From NCBI RefSeq assembly GCF_904846055.1, contig NZ_CAJGYV010000001.1, positions 1,240,001-1,304,000 on the forward strand: a stretch of DNA of 64,000 bases, read 5' to 3'. Of the stretch, positions 1 through 8,339 are shown one piece after another (position 1 is the first letter of the stretch; each line of letters begins with the position of its first letter). The translations under genes and the position numbers were made by a program. The notes under the pieces were generated by a model. It saw only the letters and a program-made list of their open reading frames with translations, did not search any database and was not told where the DNA came from. The DNA comes from Psychrobacter ciconiae (GTDB lineage: Bacteria > Pseudomonadota > Gammaproteobacteria > Pseudomonadales > Moraxellaceae).

Positions 1-84
1 AATCAGCACGCCAAAGATTAACCCTAAAATAATCAGCGGCACCAGCCCAATGCGCTGATATGCTGCGAGGAATGATTGCATCAT
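1..84 (-). CDS. sstT: Sodium:serine/threonine symporter SstT, N-terminal fragment
   Basis: Only the first 27-28 codons lie in the window and the gene runs off the left edge. The reverse strand reads M(M)QSFLAAYQRIGLVPLII and continues as a hydrophobic first membrane helix. This resembles the start of SstT-type members of the dicarboxylate/amino acid:cation symporter family, which import serine and threonine with sodium. Two in-frame ATGs exist (84 and 81). An AGGGG motif just upstream fits the start at 81 slightly better. The assignment rests on a very short segment, so another family member such as GltP or DctA remains possible. Confidence 0.55.
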   Translation of the reverse strand, partial: MMQSFLAAYQRIGLVPLIILGLIFGVLI

Positions 85-451
85 GTCGCCCCTGTTTGGA
101 AGTCAAAATTCGAGTTGTGAAATTTTGAACTATCGTTATGCTAGATTTGCAGGGATGTTACCATTTTTTCTAGGGCGTGTCCTCATTTTAAAAATGAGAT
201 AAATTGCCGCCAAACAAGGAAAATAGCGCAGTTCATATCAAGATATTAGCCCGCTATTTGACGGTGTTTGGCGAAACTTAGCCGTTTTTAGTCCATTTAG
301 CTGTTTTTAGCTAAGAGGTTTGAATTGGGGTCACGTCCTAAGGTTGGGCTAATAAAACAGTTGCCAGCGGATAAAAGGCACTATCTTAAAGGTGGTTTTG
401 TCGATCATGAAAGCGTGGTCAAAAAAATTTTAAAACTTAGTATAAAACGGC
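85..451. other. Structured intergenic region between holC and the sstT-like gene
   Basis: This 367-nt gap has no credible gene. It holds a perfect palindrome at 182-198 (CTCATTTT-A-AAAATGAG). It also holds a long imperfect inverted repeat: arms 209-216/265-272 (GCCAAACA/TGTTTGGC) and 221-228/252-259 (AAATAGCG/CGCTATTT) nest into one hairpin. Both lie upstream of the minus-strand symporter start, where promoter, operator or leader-RNA elements are expected. Neither is followed by a clear U-tract on the minus strand. Confidence 0.5.
182..198. repeat. Perfect 17-bp palindrome upstream of the sstT-like gene
   Basis: CTCATTTT and AAAATGAG are separated by a single A. It sits about 100 bp upstream of the minus-strand symporter start, a position suited to an operator. 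No known regulator motif was recognised. Confidence 0.45.
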
Positions 452-961
452 TTAAACTTTAAAATGTTGCAGTTTGCAGCCTTGCTGCTGATAGGATTGG
501 TATTTTTGCCGACCAAGAACGGTGCTTTGGTCATCAGGAAGTACCAATTCAAGAATTCGGGAAGGGTTTGAATTTTGTGAAGCTGAGTTTTGCAAGCTCG
601 TTTCAGAATTTAAAATAAGCGCTTTGGGCGTTAAATTAATCACTGCGCCCAAAAAGCCATTAGGCAAAGCTTGGCTTAATAACACGCGCGGTAAGAGGTT
701 TTTTGAAGTTGTCGCGGTATTGGCATGACTATTTTCGGAAGTCTCGCGGTCATCAATAATTTGATGGGGAATAAAGCTTGTCGCCTCAAAATCCCAAAGC
801 GCGTCATCGATTTGCGAAAGCTGAGCACTGTCGTCACTTAAGATGATCAATGCTAAGTCACTTTTTTCAATGACGGTTTGGGTCAAGCTGCAAACAAAGC
901 CCAAGAGGCCTTGGGCTTTAGTCTCACTTAACACATAAAAACTGACAGCAACTGGTGTCAT
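452..961 (-). CDS. holC: DNA polymerase III subunit chi
   Basis: 169-residue HolC-family protein. Chi is the clamp-loader accessory subunit that, through psi, links the polymerase III holoenzyme to single-stranded DNA-binding protein. The start MTPVAVSFYVLS and the C-terminal segments (LPRVLLSQALPNGFLGAVINL, SRILELVLPDD, then QKYQSYQQQGCKL) match the family layout of an alpha/beta fold ending in a basic, Tyr/Gln-rich tail. The middle (about residues 68-88) is a low-complexity Ser/Asn/Thr stretch longer than usual. It begins directly after the pepA stop with no gap, and pepA-holC is a common pairing in gammaproteobacteria, so the two are very likely co-transcribed. Confidence 0.85.
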   Translation of the reverse strand: MTPVAVSFYVLSETKAQGLLGFVCSLTQTVIEKSDLALIILSDDSAQLSQIDDALWDFEATSFIPHQIIDDRETSENSHANTATTSKNLLPRVLLSQALPNGFLGAVINLTPKALILNSETSLQNSASQNSNPSRILELVLPDDQSTVLGRQKYQSYQQQGCKLQHFKV

Positions 962-2566
962 TTATAAAGCTTCAGCGCTGTTTTTAAGGTATTGCATAAA
1001 TAACGGTACAGGACGACCGGTTGCGCCTTTGTCCTTTCCTGAGTTCCAAGCCGTTCCGGCAATGTCCAGATGCGCCCAAGCTTGACCGTCCTCAATAAAG
1101 CGCGCTAAGAAGCAAGCCGCAGTGACCACGCCAGCATCGCGACCGCCAATGTTTTGAATATCGGCAATCGATGAGTCCAATTGCGATTGATAGTCATCAT
1201 CAAGCGGCATATGCCAGATCAAATCGCCCGATTGACTGCTGGCGTTTTCAAGGGCAAAAAGCACGTCTTCATCATTGCTAAATACCGCTGAGCGAACGTG
1301 ACCTAAGGCAATGACGCAAGCGCCGGTAAGCGTTGCCACATCAATGATAGCGGCTGGCTGATAGCGCTGAACGTAGCATAAGGTGTCGGCGAGCACCAAG
1401 CGACCTTCGGCGTCGGTATTTAAAATCTCAACCGATTTGCCGTTCATGGCTTTGACGATGTCGCCTGGACGGGTGGCATCGCCTGACGGCATGTTTTCAG
1501 CGCAAGCCAAAGCGCCAACGACGTTAATGGGCAATCTTGATTCGCAAAGGGCTTTGATCGTTCCTAGCACGGACGCGGCGCCGCCCATGTCAAATTTCAT
1601 CTCATCCATACCCGCCGCCGGCTTGATTGAAATGCCGCCGGTGTCAAAGGTCACGCCTTTACCAACCAGCGCAATTGGCGCGTCGGGGCTGATGGTTTTG
1701 GTCGGGCTGTCCTCTTTTGCCGATTTCATGGGCAATTTGCTGGTGATGGCTTTAACCACGCCTGATTTGGTTTTGGCGCTGAATTTTGAGCGACCTTGGT
1801 ATTCTAAAATGACCAATTTGCCTTCTTTTTTTGAGCCTTGAGCGACCGCCAAAAAACAGCCCATGCTCAATTCTGTCATTTCGTCTTGACCTAACACATG
1901 AACGGTCAACACGTCGGAATGCGCTTTTGCCAACGCTTGCGCCTGCTCAGCAAGGTACTCAGGAAAGCAGATGTTCCCCGGTTCGTTAGCAACGTCTTGG
2001 GTCAGCTTTTGACCTGAAATCACCGCTTTGGCAAACTCAAGCGCGGGAGCAAAGCTGTCGTCGGTCAATAAATAAATGTCGCTCAATAGCGGCGCTTTTT
2101 GCTCAGATTTGTACTTATCAAAGCGGTAAGTGGCGGTCAATAAAGCTCGGACAAACTGGTCAAATTCTTCATCGCCAAACGCATCGCCTAAAGCAATGGT
2201 CAGTGACTCAACGCGGTTTTTGGTAGCGCTATAAATGGCTTTGGCGATTTTTTGCAAGCTTGAATGATTGAGCTTATCGAGGCTGCCGACACCGACAATC
2301 AGCAACTGAACAGGGTTTTGCTTGGTGGTTTTTTTGTCCCCAGCTAAGGCATAATCAGCAACGGTTTCGCCGATTTTACCATCAAAATGCGCCACCTCAA
2401 CTAATTGCTCAACGCGGTCTTGAAATTCGCTCAATTCATTTTGCGCCAGCATGGTTTTTTGGTCGTCAACCAAGACCACAAGGCAAGCAGCATCTTTGGC
2501 GGTGGGTTTTTTTAAGATTTTTTGGGTGTGCGTTTTTGGTAGCTGATGGGTCAGTTGAATGTTCAT
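962..2566 (-). CDS. pepA: Cytosol (leucyl) aminopeptidase, M17 family
   Basis: PepA removes N-terminal residues from peptides in the cytoplasm using two metal ions. In E. coli it is also an accessory DNA-binding protein in Xer recombination. The M17 catalytic half is intact: VGKGVTFDTGG, MDEMKFDMGGAAS and the signature NTDAEGRLVLADTL supply the lysine, aspartate and glutamate metal ligands. ATG 2566 is preferred because AGGA lies 7 nt upstream; an in-frame TTG at 2584 would add six residues. The 534-residue product is longer than the usual ~500. Part of the excess is a Lys/Ser-rich insertion (plus-strand bases about 1690-1800) just before the catalytic domain. First gene of the pepA-holC unit. 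Confidence 0.93.
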   Translation of the reverse strand: MNIQLTHQLPKTHTQKILKKPTAKDAACLVVLVDDQKTMLAQNELSEFQDRVEQLVEVAHFDGKIGETVADYALAGDKKTTKQNPVQLLIVGVGSLDKLNHSSLQKIAKAIYSATKNRVESLTIALGDAFGDEEFDQFVRALLTATYRFDKYKSEQKAPLLSDIYLLTDDSFAPALEFAKAVISGQKLTQDVANEPGNICFPEYLAEQAQALAKAHSDVLTVHVLGQDEMTELSMGCFLAVAQGSKKEGKLVILEYQGRSKFSAKTKSGVVKAITSKLPMKSAKEDSPTKTISPDAPIALVGKGVTFDTGGISIKPAAGMDEMKFDMGGAASVLGTIKALCESRLPINVVGALACAENMPSGDATRPGDIVKAMNGKSVEILNTDAEGRLVLADTLCYVQRYQPAAIIDVATLTGACVIALGHVRSAVFSNDEDVLFALENASSQSGDLIWHMPLDDDYQSQLDSSIADIQNIGGRDAGVVTAACFLARFIEDGQAWAHLDIAGTAWNSGKDKGATGRPVPLFMQYLKNSAEAL

Positions 2567-2925
2567 CACGGTGTCCTTTGTCAAATTATCATGCCTGCAA
2601 TCGGCTTATTGTTCGGTTAAAGTCATCATTTTAAGTGATTGATGTCGTGCTTTATATTACCGCGTTTTGGCTTTTTTCTGGCAGGCCAAGTTCGGCAATT
2701 AGTGTAGCATATCTAATCAGCTTTGCGCATTGAGCAAGGTCGCGGCAATGTTTGCAAACACAATTTGCAGCCATTTTTTACAAAAACATGCTAGCATTGA
2801 CGGCGGCGTGGCACCATTCAGCTTTTTGATAATTCTGATAGCTTTTTTTGATGGCTGGTCACGCTTTTTTGTTATTACCAATCTTAAAAAAGTAACCTTA
2901 AAACTGCAAAAAAGAGAGCCAAATT
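2567..2925. other. Divergent promoter region between pepA and lptF
   Basis: About 360 nt with no convincing gene; the reading frames here have no family resemblance. It must carry promoters for pepA (minus) and lptFG (plus). The clearest element is a perfect 12-bp palindrome, TGTTTGCAAACA, at 2749-2760, centred about 170 bp upstream of lptF. Confidence 0.5.
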
Positions 2926-4173
2926 GTGATATTGCGCCGCTACATGACTCAGCAAGTTGCTTCAACCACGGCGTTGGTGCTTGGGTTTTTGGTGGTGATG
3001 ATGCTGGGCGGTCGCCTTATTCGCTACTTTGGCATTGCGGCTGAAGGCGGTCTTGATGTCGGGTTGCTGTTTACTATCATCGGTTACAATTTGCCGTATT
3101 TTTTGGAATTAATTTTACCGCTGTCGTTTTTTATCGCGCTGATGCTGGTCTTTGGTAGGCTTTACGTTGACCAAGAAATGGCGGTGATTAATGGTAGCGG
3201 CATCTCGCGCGGCAGGCTCGGGCGCTTGATGACGCCGCTGATTTTGACGCTATTTTTGGTGGAAGTTGGCTTGTCGATGGTTGCCAAACCTTGGGGCGTT
3301 CGTGAGTCTGAAAACATCTGGAAACAGCAAGCCCTAAGCAGCGCCTTTGACTTAATCCGACCTAACGAGTTTATCAGCAGTGGCAATTATCACTTATATG
3401 TCGGCAGTTTAAGCGAGGATAAAAAGCAGCTGCAAAACGTGGTCTTGATTCAAACCGAAGCTCAAGAAAAAGGTCGACCGGCATTTACTGAGGTGGACGC
3501 CAAAGAGCTAGAGTCGCTGCCCGACATTCCAAAAAATATCGTTAACTCCCAAGACGCGGCGAAGAAAAATGCCAGCAAAGATACCATCATTTTGGCAAAG
3601 CGCGCCGCTCAAGTCGAAAATCCAGCAAGCGGCATTACGCAATTGGACTTGTTCCAAGGTCGCCGCTATGAGGTCGGCGCAGGAAGTTTAAAGTACAACC
3701 AAGTGGGCTTTGACCGCTACCGAATTACCTTGACCGAACCCCCAAAAGAAGAGGTGACCGAGGACAATATCGAAACTCAAGCTATTGCTCCGCTTTGGCG
3801 CGCGGCATTTAATGATAAAAATTCAACCGCAACGACCGCCGCCCAAGGCGAGATTGGCTATCGTTTGGCGCTGCCTTGGCTGATGATTATCGCGCCGATG
3901 CTTGCCGTACCGTTAGCGCAAGTTCGACCGCGCCAAGGTCGTTGGCTCAGATTATTTCCGGCAGTTTTGCTGTTTGTCAGCTGTGCCCTTGGGGTGATTT
4001 CTTTAAAAAATGCCGTTGGTAAAGGCAATGTCAGCATTTGGGCAAACGCTTGGCTGATTTTAGGATTTATCGCATTGGCGCTTTATCTCAATTGGGGCAG
4101 CCGGATTCAGCACCGCTTGCGCTTTCGTTTTGCCGATAAAAAAATTGCAAGCAGCGCCGGAGGTCAAGACTGA
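2926..4173 (+). CDS. lptF: LPS export ABC transporter permease LptF
   Basis: 415-residue inner-membrane subunit of the LptB2FG transporter, which extracts lipopolysaccharide from the inner membrane and feeds it to the LptC-LptA bridge. The YjgP/YjgQ pattern is visible. N-terminal helices start after ILRRYMTQQ, then come two more helices (about residues 55-120), a long periplasmic jellyroll-type region (about 130-300), and three C-terminal helices. It starts with GTG at 2926 behind a GAGAG ribosome-binding site. Its TGA overlaps the lptG ATG by one base, showing translational coupling. Confidence 0.93.
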   Translation: MILRRYMTQQVASTTALVLGFLVVMMLGGRLIRYFGIAAEGGLDVGLLFTIIGYNLPYFLELILPLSFFIALMLVFGRLYVDQEMAVINGSGISRGRLGRLMTPLILTLFLVEVGLSMVAKPWGVRESENIWKQQALSSAFDLIRPNEFISSGNYHLYVGSLSEDKKQLQNVVLIQTEAQEKGRPAFTEVDAKELESLPDIPKNIVNSQDAAKKNASKDTIILAKRAAQVENPASGITQLDLFQGRRYEVGAGSLKYNQVGFDRYRITLTEPPKEEVTEDNIETQAIAPLWRAAFNDKNSTATTAAQGEIGYRLALPWLMIIAPMLAVPLAQVRPRQGRWLRLFPAVLLFVSCALGVISLKNAVGKGNVSIWANAWLILGFIALALYLNWGSRIQHRLRFRFADKKIASSAGGQD

Positions 4174-5375
4174 TGGCAGCGTTTTTAACTTCAGCTAAGC
4201 AAGAAAGCGCAAACCAAAGCTTTTTATCGGCAAAGGTGCTCAGCCGCTACGTCAAAAAAAATGCGCTATTTGCCATTGTTGCCGCCGTTCTTGGGCTTTG
4301 GGCACTACAAATTGTGTTTTCCTACCTTGCTGAGCTGGAGTCGTTGTCCGACACTTACACCACCAGCGAGGCGCTTTGGTATATTTTTTACCGCTCGCCG
4401 TATTTTTTAGAAGAATTTATTCCCACAGGAGCGCTACTTGGGGCAGTCGTTGGGCTTGGGCTTTTAGCCAATAACAGCGAGCTTGTGGTCATGCGCGCGG
4501 CAGGGGTCAGCGTTTATCAAATCGTTGGTTGGGCGCTGCAACCGGCGCTGATTTTTGTCCTGCTTGCCCTTGCTATCAATCAATTTGTTCTGCCGATTTC
4601 CAATCAGCGTGCCGGAGAAATTAACAACGATGATGCCACAAGCCTTGTCACCTCCGTTCGCGGTTATTGGACGGTTCAGCCTACCTTAAAATCAACGCCA
4701 AACGGCGAGGTGGTCGATGGCAACGATGTGCTTTATATTGATTACGCCGATGTGAATGGCAATATCGGCGAGGTCAAGCGCTGGCATTTGGACAATAACG
4801 GCAACTTGCAAAGTGCCATTCATGCAAGTGGCGGCAAATATAGTGGCAAAATCCCGCTTAACCCTGAAAGCGAAACACTCACTGAGCGCTACCGTTATCA
4901 GTGGAAGCTAAATAATGTCACTGAGTTGACCATCAATCAAGGTTTTAACGCGTCGCAAAACCGCAAGCCCGCGCAAACGCTTAGCCTACCGTTTGCGCCC
5001 GAATCGGTCTATTTACTCACCAAAAAAGCGGAGGATTTATCGCTCACTCAACTTTACGCCCATCGTCAATTTATGCGCGACCAAGGCAAGCGCTCGCTTG
5101 ACCACGAATTGGCATTTTGGCAAAAATTGCTGTCCCCGTTTTCGATTTTGTCCCTCGTGATTGTTGCTTGCTCGTTTGTCTTTGGCTCATTGCGCAGCCA
5201 CAGCTTGGGGCTTCGCATTGTGGTGGCGCTTTTATTTGGCTTGCTGTTTAGCTATTTGCAAGATTTGGTGGGTTTTATTGCCCTTGCCACAGGAGTTTCA
5301 CCGCTGATTATGGTTATTTTACCGATTATTGCTAGCGCCGCGCTTGGGCTTTATTTGCTTAAACGGCAAATGTAA
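4173..5375 (+). CDS. lptG: LPS export ABC transporter permease LptG
   Basis: 400-residue partner of LptF in the LptB2FG complex. It has the same layout of three N-terminal helices (starting LSRYVKKNALFAIVAAVLG), a periplasmic beta-rich domain (about residues 150-290) and three C-terminal helices ending in a short basic tail. The segment FWQKLLSPFSILSLVIVACS is the conserved YjgP/YjgQ C-terminal signature before helix 4. The gene overlaps lptF by one base and is followed by a bidirectional terminator. Confidence 0.93.
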   Translation: MAAFLTSAKQESANQSFLSAKVLSRYVKKNALFAIVAAVLGLWALQIVFSYLAELESLSDTYTTSEALWYIFYRSPYFLEEFIPTGALLGAVVGLGLLANNSELVVMRAAGVSVYQIVGWALQPALIFVLLALAINQFVLPISNQRAGEINNDDATSLVTSVRGYWTVQPTLKSTPNGEVVDGNDVLYIDYADVNGNIGEVKRWHLDNNGNLQSAIHASGGKYSGKIPLNPESETLTERYRYQWKLNNVTELTINQGFNASQNRKPAQTLSLPFAPESVYLLTKKAEDLSLTQLYAHRQFMRDQGKRSLDHELAFWQKLLSPFSILSLVIVACSFVFGSLRSHSLGLRIVVALLFGLLFSYLQDLVGFIALATGVSPLIMVILPIIASAALGLYLLKRQM

Positions 5376-5404
5376 CCGTCCGATTTGCCATAAAGGTTTT
5401 GCAC

Positions 5405-5450
5405 AAAAAAGCACGCTGAATTCTTATGATTTAGCGTGCTTTTTATTTTA
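5405..5450. terminator. Bidirectional terminator between lptG and the methyltransferase gene
   Basis: AAAAAAGCACGCT (5405-5416) pairs with AGCGTGCTTTTT (5433-5444) around a ~16-nt loop. There are T-runs on both strands, and the two flanking genes converge on it. Confidence 0.85.
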
Positions 5451-5464
5451 TGTCCTTATAACGC

Positions 5465-6091
5465 TTACTCTTTTACCGCCATGGTAATGGTGTAAGTCTT
5501 GCCCTGCTTGACTTTGTCGCTGTTGCCAAACACTTCGGTAAACGCGCGCTTCATAAACTGCCGCAGCCCATTAATCGTCACTACATAAAAGCGCCCGCCC
5601 TCGCGCATTTTGGCATGGGCATCAAGCAAGTATAAATAGTGCTGCTCTTTGCCGACTTTGGCAGGCAAGTTTGACATGACAAGGCTAAAGTCTTTCGTCG
5701 GGTCAACCTCGTTAAAGCCGTTGGATAAATGCACCTCGACGTTATTTAAGCCATTTTTTAGGCAGTTTTGGCGGGCGTAATCGACCGCCACAAAGTCTTT
5801 ATCAATCAAGGTATGCTTGCCGTTTGGGCACTCGCGCGCCGCCGTCATCCCAAGAACGCCGTAGCCGCAGCCCAAATCTATCGAGTCGTCATCGCTTTGA
5901 AAATCGACATAATCAAGCAGCATGAGGCTGCCATCGTCAAGCTTTTCAGGGGAGAAAATGCCCCAAGTGGTGGTAAAGTCAAACGGCTTACCAAGGACGT
6001 CTTGGCGAAATTGGATGTCATCGCGCCAAAACTGCGCTTTTTTTAACAAATCGGCGGGCGGGGTATGGCTCATGGGGTTCTCGCTTGGCAA
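5465..6091 (-). CDS. Class I SAM-dependent methyltransferase, RsmC/YbxB-like
   Basis: 208-residue protein with a single small-methyltransferase (MTS) domain. It has the SAM-binding motif I DLGCGYGVLGM (about residues 72-82), an acidic ribose-binding position in LIDKD, and motif IV SNLPAKVGKE, equivalent to the NPP(F/I) motif of rRNA guanine-N2 methyltransferases. It is much shorter than E. coli RsmC (about 340 residues) and resembles the single-domain YbxB type. The substrate is probably rRNA guanine, by family inference only. A second ATG seven codons in (MSHTPP) is a possible alternative start. It converges with lptG. Confidence 0.7.
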   Translation of the reverse strand: MPSENPMSHTPPADLLKKAQFWRDDIQFRQDVLGKPFDFTTTWGIFSPEKLDDGSLMLLDYVDFQSDDDSIDLGCGYGVLGMTAARECPNGKHTLIDKDFVAVDYARQNCLKNGLNNVEVHLSNGFNEVDPTKDFSLVMSNLPAKVGKEQHYLYLLDAHAKMREGGRFYVVTINGLRQFMKRAFTEVFGNSDKVKQGKTYTITMAVKE

Positions 6092-6262
6092 ATAGTTTTA
6101 ATTGGCGGTTATTGTAGCGAGAAAAGGGAAGGATTGCAGCTAGGGATTAAAGCAGTGTATTAAAAGTGAAATGTGAGAAGGCAGTTACTTGTTATATTGA
6201 ATTTGAACTTTTTAGCAGAGCGGTCAATATTGACCAGTGATATTTTTAACAAGACTGAATGT

Positions 6263-6430
6263 CTAATCTACTTTATGTTTCGTTTGTTTTTTACCAGAGA
6301 ATAATAAACCAAAGATACCGCCACATATTACCCCGAAAGCCAGTGACGCGCCAATATTATCGAATACAGTAAAGCCAATAGCGGTCATTATTACAATAAG
6401 TACGATGACCCAAAACCAGTTTATATTCAT
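6263..6430 (-). CDS. Small two-helix membrane protein, 55 aa
   Basis: The minus strand encodes 55 residues starting MNINWFWVIVLIVIM. Two hydrophobic segments (about residues 4-22 and 27-45) are followed by a basic tail with KKQTKHK. An AAGGAG ribosome-binding site sits about 7 nt upstream of the ATG, which is strong support for a short gene. It sits alone between the methyltransferase and xerD. No family was recognised. The Gly-rich second helix is typical of small membrane proteins of unknown role. Confidence 0.65.
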   Translation of the reverse strand: MNINWFWVIVLIVIMTAIGFTVFDNIGASLAFGVICGGIFGLLFSGKKQTKHKVD

Positions 6431-6561
6431 TAGGTGCTCCTTATTTAGCAGGTTGTCATGTCAGATAAAAGTGATAGCAGATAGAATAATAAGAAGGTTA
6501 GATGAATCTTGTGATGTTTGACTATTATAAGGTCAGTAATCACGGTATCAGTATGAAAAGA

Positions 6562-7500
6562 CTACCCCCTCGGATGATGTTCCGCATGCAGCTTTTGCAA
6601 TCGTGCCGTTGCCACATGGGTATAAATCTGCGTCGTTGAAAGATCGCTATGACCAAGCAGCAGCTGAACGCTGCGCAAGTCCGCACCATGATTAATCAGG
6701 TGGGTAGCAAAGGCGTGGCGCAAGGTATGCGGGGACAAGGCTTTATCGATTCCGGCGGCTTTGGCGTGTTTTTTGATAAGATACCAAAAGTTTTGCCGCG
6801 TCATATAGCCGCCTTGCGTGGTCAAAAATACCGCTTGGCAATTGCCAGCTTTTAGATGGGCAATCAAGTGACCGCGACCAAAGGTCAGATAACTGCTTAG
6901 CGCCTCACTTGCCAATTCCCCAAGTGGCACGAGGCGCATTTTGTTGCCTTTACCAACAATTTGCAGCCAGCCAGCGTTCAGGTTAACTTGGTCAAGGGAT
7001 AAATTGACCAGTTCGCTCACCCGAAGCCCGCAAGCGTAAAGCACCTCAAGCATGGCTTTATCACGAAGCCCGATGGCGGAGCTGACATCTGGCGCGGACA
7101 ATAGCCGCTCGACGTCGTCCTCGCTTAAGTCCTTTGGCAGCGTGCGCCCAAGCTTTGGTGCTTTGATTTGCGCGCAGGGGTCATCCTCGCGGTAACCCAC
7201 ATCAATCAGCCAAGCAAAAAACTGCTTAAGGCTTGACAGCAACCGAGCTTGCGATCGCGCCGACTTTCCTGAGCGCTCGCAATCCGCAAGGCAAGCCAAG
7301 ACGTCCTGCGCCGACCACTTGGGCAACGGCTTATTAATGACCGCTAAGCTTTGGCTCAAATCGCGAAGATAAGCATTTCTTGACTGTATTGCCAACCCCC
7401 GAGCCAGCAGCGCTTGCCGAAACTCGGTTAAATATTCCGGCTCATTTTTTTTTACCAACGCTTTGGGCGCTCGCGGCAGTAGCGCGCGGTCAAGGCTCAT
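6562..7500 (-). CDS. xerD: Tyrosine recombinase XerD
   Basis: 312-residue site-specific recombinase that, with XerC and FtsK, resolves chromosome dimers at dif. The N-terminal SAM-like core-binding domain spans about residues 22-110. The catalytic domain contains Arg in CGLRVSELVNL, Lys in VGKGNKMRLVP, HTLRHAFATHLINHGADL, then LLGHSDLSTTQIYTHV with the nucleophilic Tyr. The C-terminal HAEHHPRG tail and the SPHTLRHAFATHL wording are closer to XerD than XerC. It is the last gene of the minus-strand recN-to-xerD run and starts 18 nt after tusA. Confidence 0.92.
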   Translation of the reverse strand: MSLDRALLPRAPKALVKKNEPEYLTEFRQALLARGLAIQSRNAYLRDLSQSLAVINKPLPKWSAQDVLACLADCERSGKSARSQARLLSSLKQFFAWLIDVGYREDDPCAQIKAPKLGRTLPKDLSEDDVERLLSAPDVSSAIGLRDKAMLEVLYACGLRVSELVNLSLDQVNLNAGWLQIVGKGNKMRLVPLGELASEALSSYLTFGRGHLIAHLKAGNCQAVFLTTQGGYMTRQNFWYLIKKHAKAAGIDKALSPHTLRHAFATHLINHGADLRSVQLLLGHSDLSTTQIYTHVATARLQKLHAEHHPRG

Positions 7501-7518
7501 AATGGCTCTACTATTAGC

Positions 7519-7779
7519 TTAAGCGCTTTTTTTCTTCACCAAATAGCGGTAAGTTGGCGCGTCGTTTAACGTTTCATGGCTTAACAGCTCATGCCCCAAA
7601 TGACGGCAAAAATTAGGAATATCGCGCGTGGTCGCAGGGTCGGTTGCCAAAATCTCAATCACCTCGCCGCCTTGAGCATTGCGAATGGCGCGGTGCAACA
7701 GCATTACAGGCTCAGGGCAAATCAAGCCTTGGGTATCAAGTTGATGGACAAAAGTTGGGGTTAGATTTTCAGTGGTCAT
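7519..7779 (-). CDS. tusA: Sulfurtransferase TusA
   Basis: 86-residue member of the TusA/SirA family, which relays sulfur from IscS for tRNA 2-thiouridine synthesis and other sulfur-using pathways. The active-site motif is LDTQGLICPEPVM, with Cys in the CPxP context about 20 residues in. The rest forms the small two-layer alpha/beta fold (LATDPATTRDIPNFCRHLGHEL). It lies between a membrane-protein gene and xerD in the same orientation, and is probably part of one transcript. Confidence 0.9.
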   Translation of the reverse strand: MTTENLTPTFVHQLDTQGLICPEPVMLLHRAIRNAQGGEVIEILATDPATTRDIPNFCRHLGHELLSHETLNDAPTYRYLVKKKSA

Positions 7780-7827
7780 AAGCTTAAAATATCAAAATTA
7801 AATTGGAGTGTTAAATAAACCGCTAAA

Positions 7828-8277
7828 TTAATTGCTTGCGGCTAAATATTTAAAAAAGCGCTTAAAGTTGGCTTGAAATAAAAACGCCACCCCAAGCCAG
7901 CATGACAGCCCAAGCCAAATGCTGTCTGAAAACAGCAAATTGCCAAGAGTCACCACTATTGAAACGCCAATAGCCAGCGCCACCATTGACGGCTGACTTA
8001 GGCGGTAGCGATAAATGACAAAGGCATCATAAAGGGTCAGCGGAATGGTGAGGGCAATCAGCGCATACGGCAAATTAAAAAACAAGCGGTAGAGCAGCTG
8101 ATTGTCATGAAATGCGGTAAGGCTTGCCAGCGTTCCAAATACCAAAAACGCAGCAATAGCAGCGTAAATCAGGTAAATGGCGATTTTGTTGGCGCGCGCC
8201 GCCCCTTTAATCACTTGGATGACTTGCGGCGCAATCGGGGCAGGTGTTCTTGGGGTCGCAGCAGAATCTTGGCTCAT
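7828..8277 (-). CDS. Conserved four-helix membrane protein of unknown function
   Basis: 149 residues with a short Pro/Thr/Ala-rich cytoplasmic N-terminus. Roughly four membrane helices follow: IAIYLIYAAIAAFLVFG, a helix near ALIALTIPLTLYDAF, MVALAIGVSIVVTLG, and the segment around WLGLSCWLGVAFLFQ. The C-terminus is basic. No family was recognised. Its position between ruvX and tusA in a tight same-strand run suggests co-transcription but does not reveal a function. Confidence 0.7.
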   Translation of the reverse strand: MSQDSAATPRTPAPIAPQVIQVIKGAARANKIAIYLIYAAIAAFLVFGTLASLTAFHDNQLLYRLFFNLPYALIALTIPLTLYDAFVIYRYRLSQPSMVALAIGVSIVVTLGNLLFSDSIWLGLSCWLGVAFLFQANFKRFFKYLAASN

Positions 8278-8339
8278 AAAGGACTCAAAAGGTAATAAAT
8301 GATTAAAAATAACGCGGCATTAACAATAACAAAAACTTA

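Noticed and set aside
2730..3044. 104-residue frame overlapping the lptF start
   Set aside because: It runs into lptF in another frame, has no family features, and conflicts with the well-supported GTG start of lptF.
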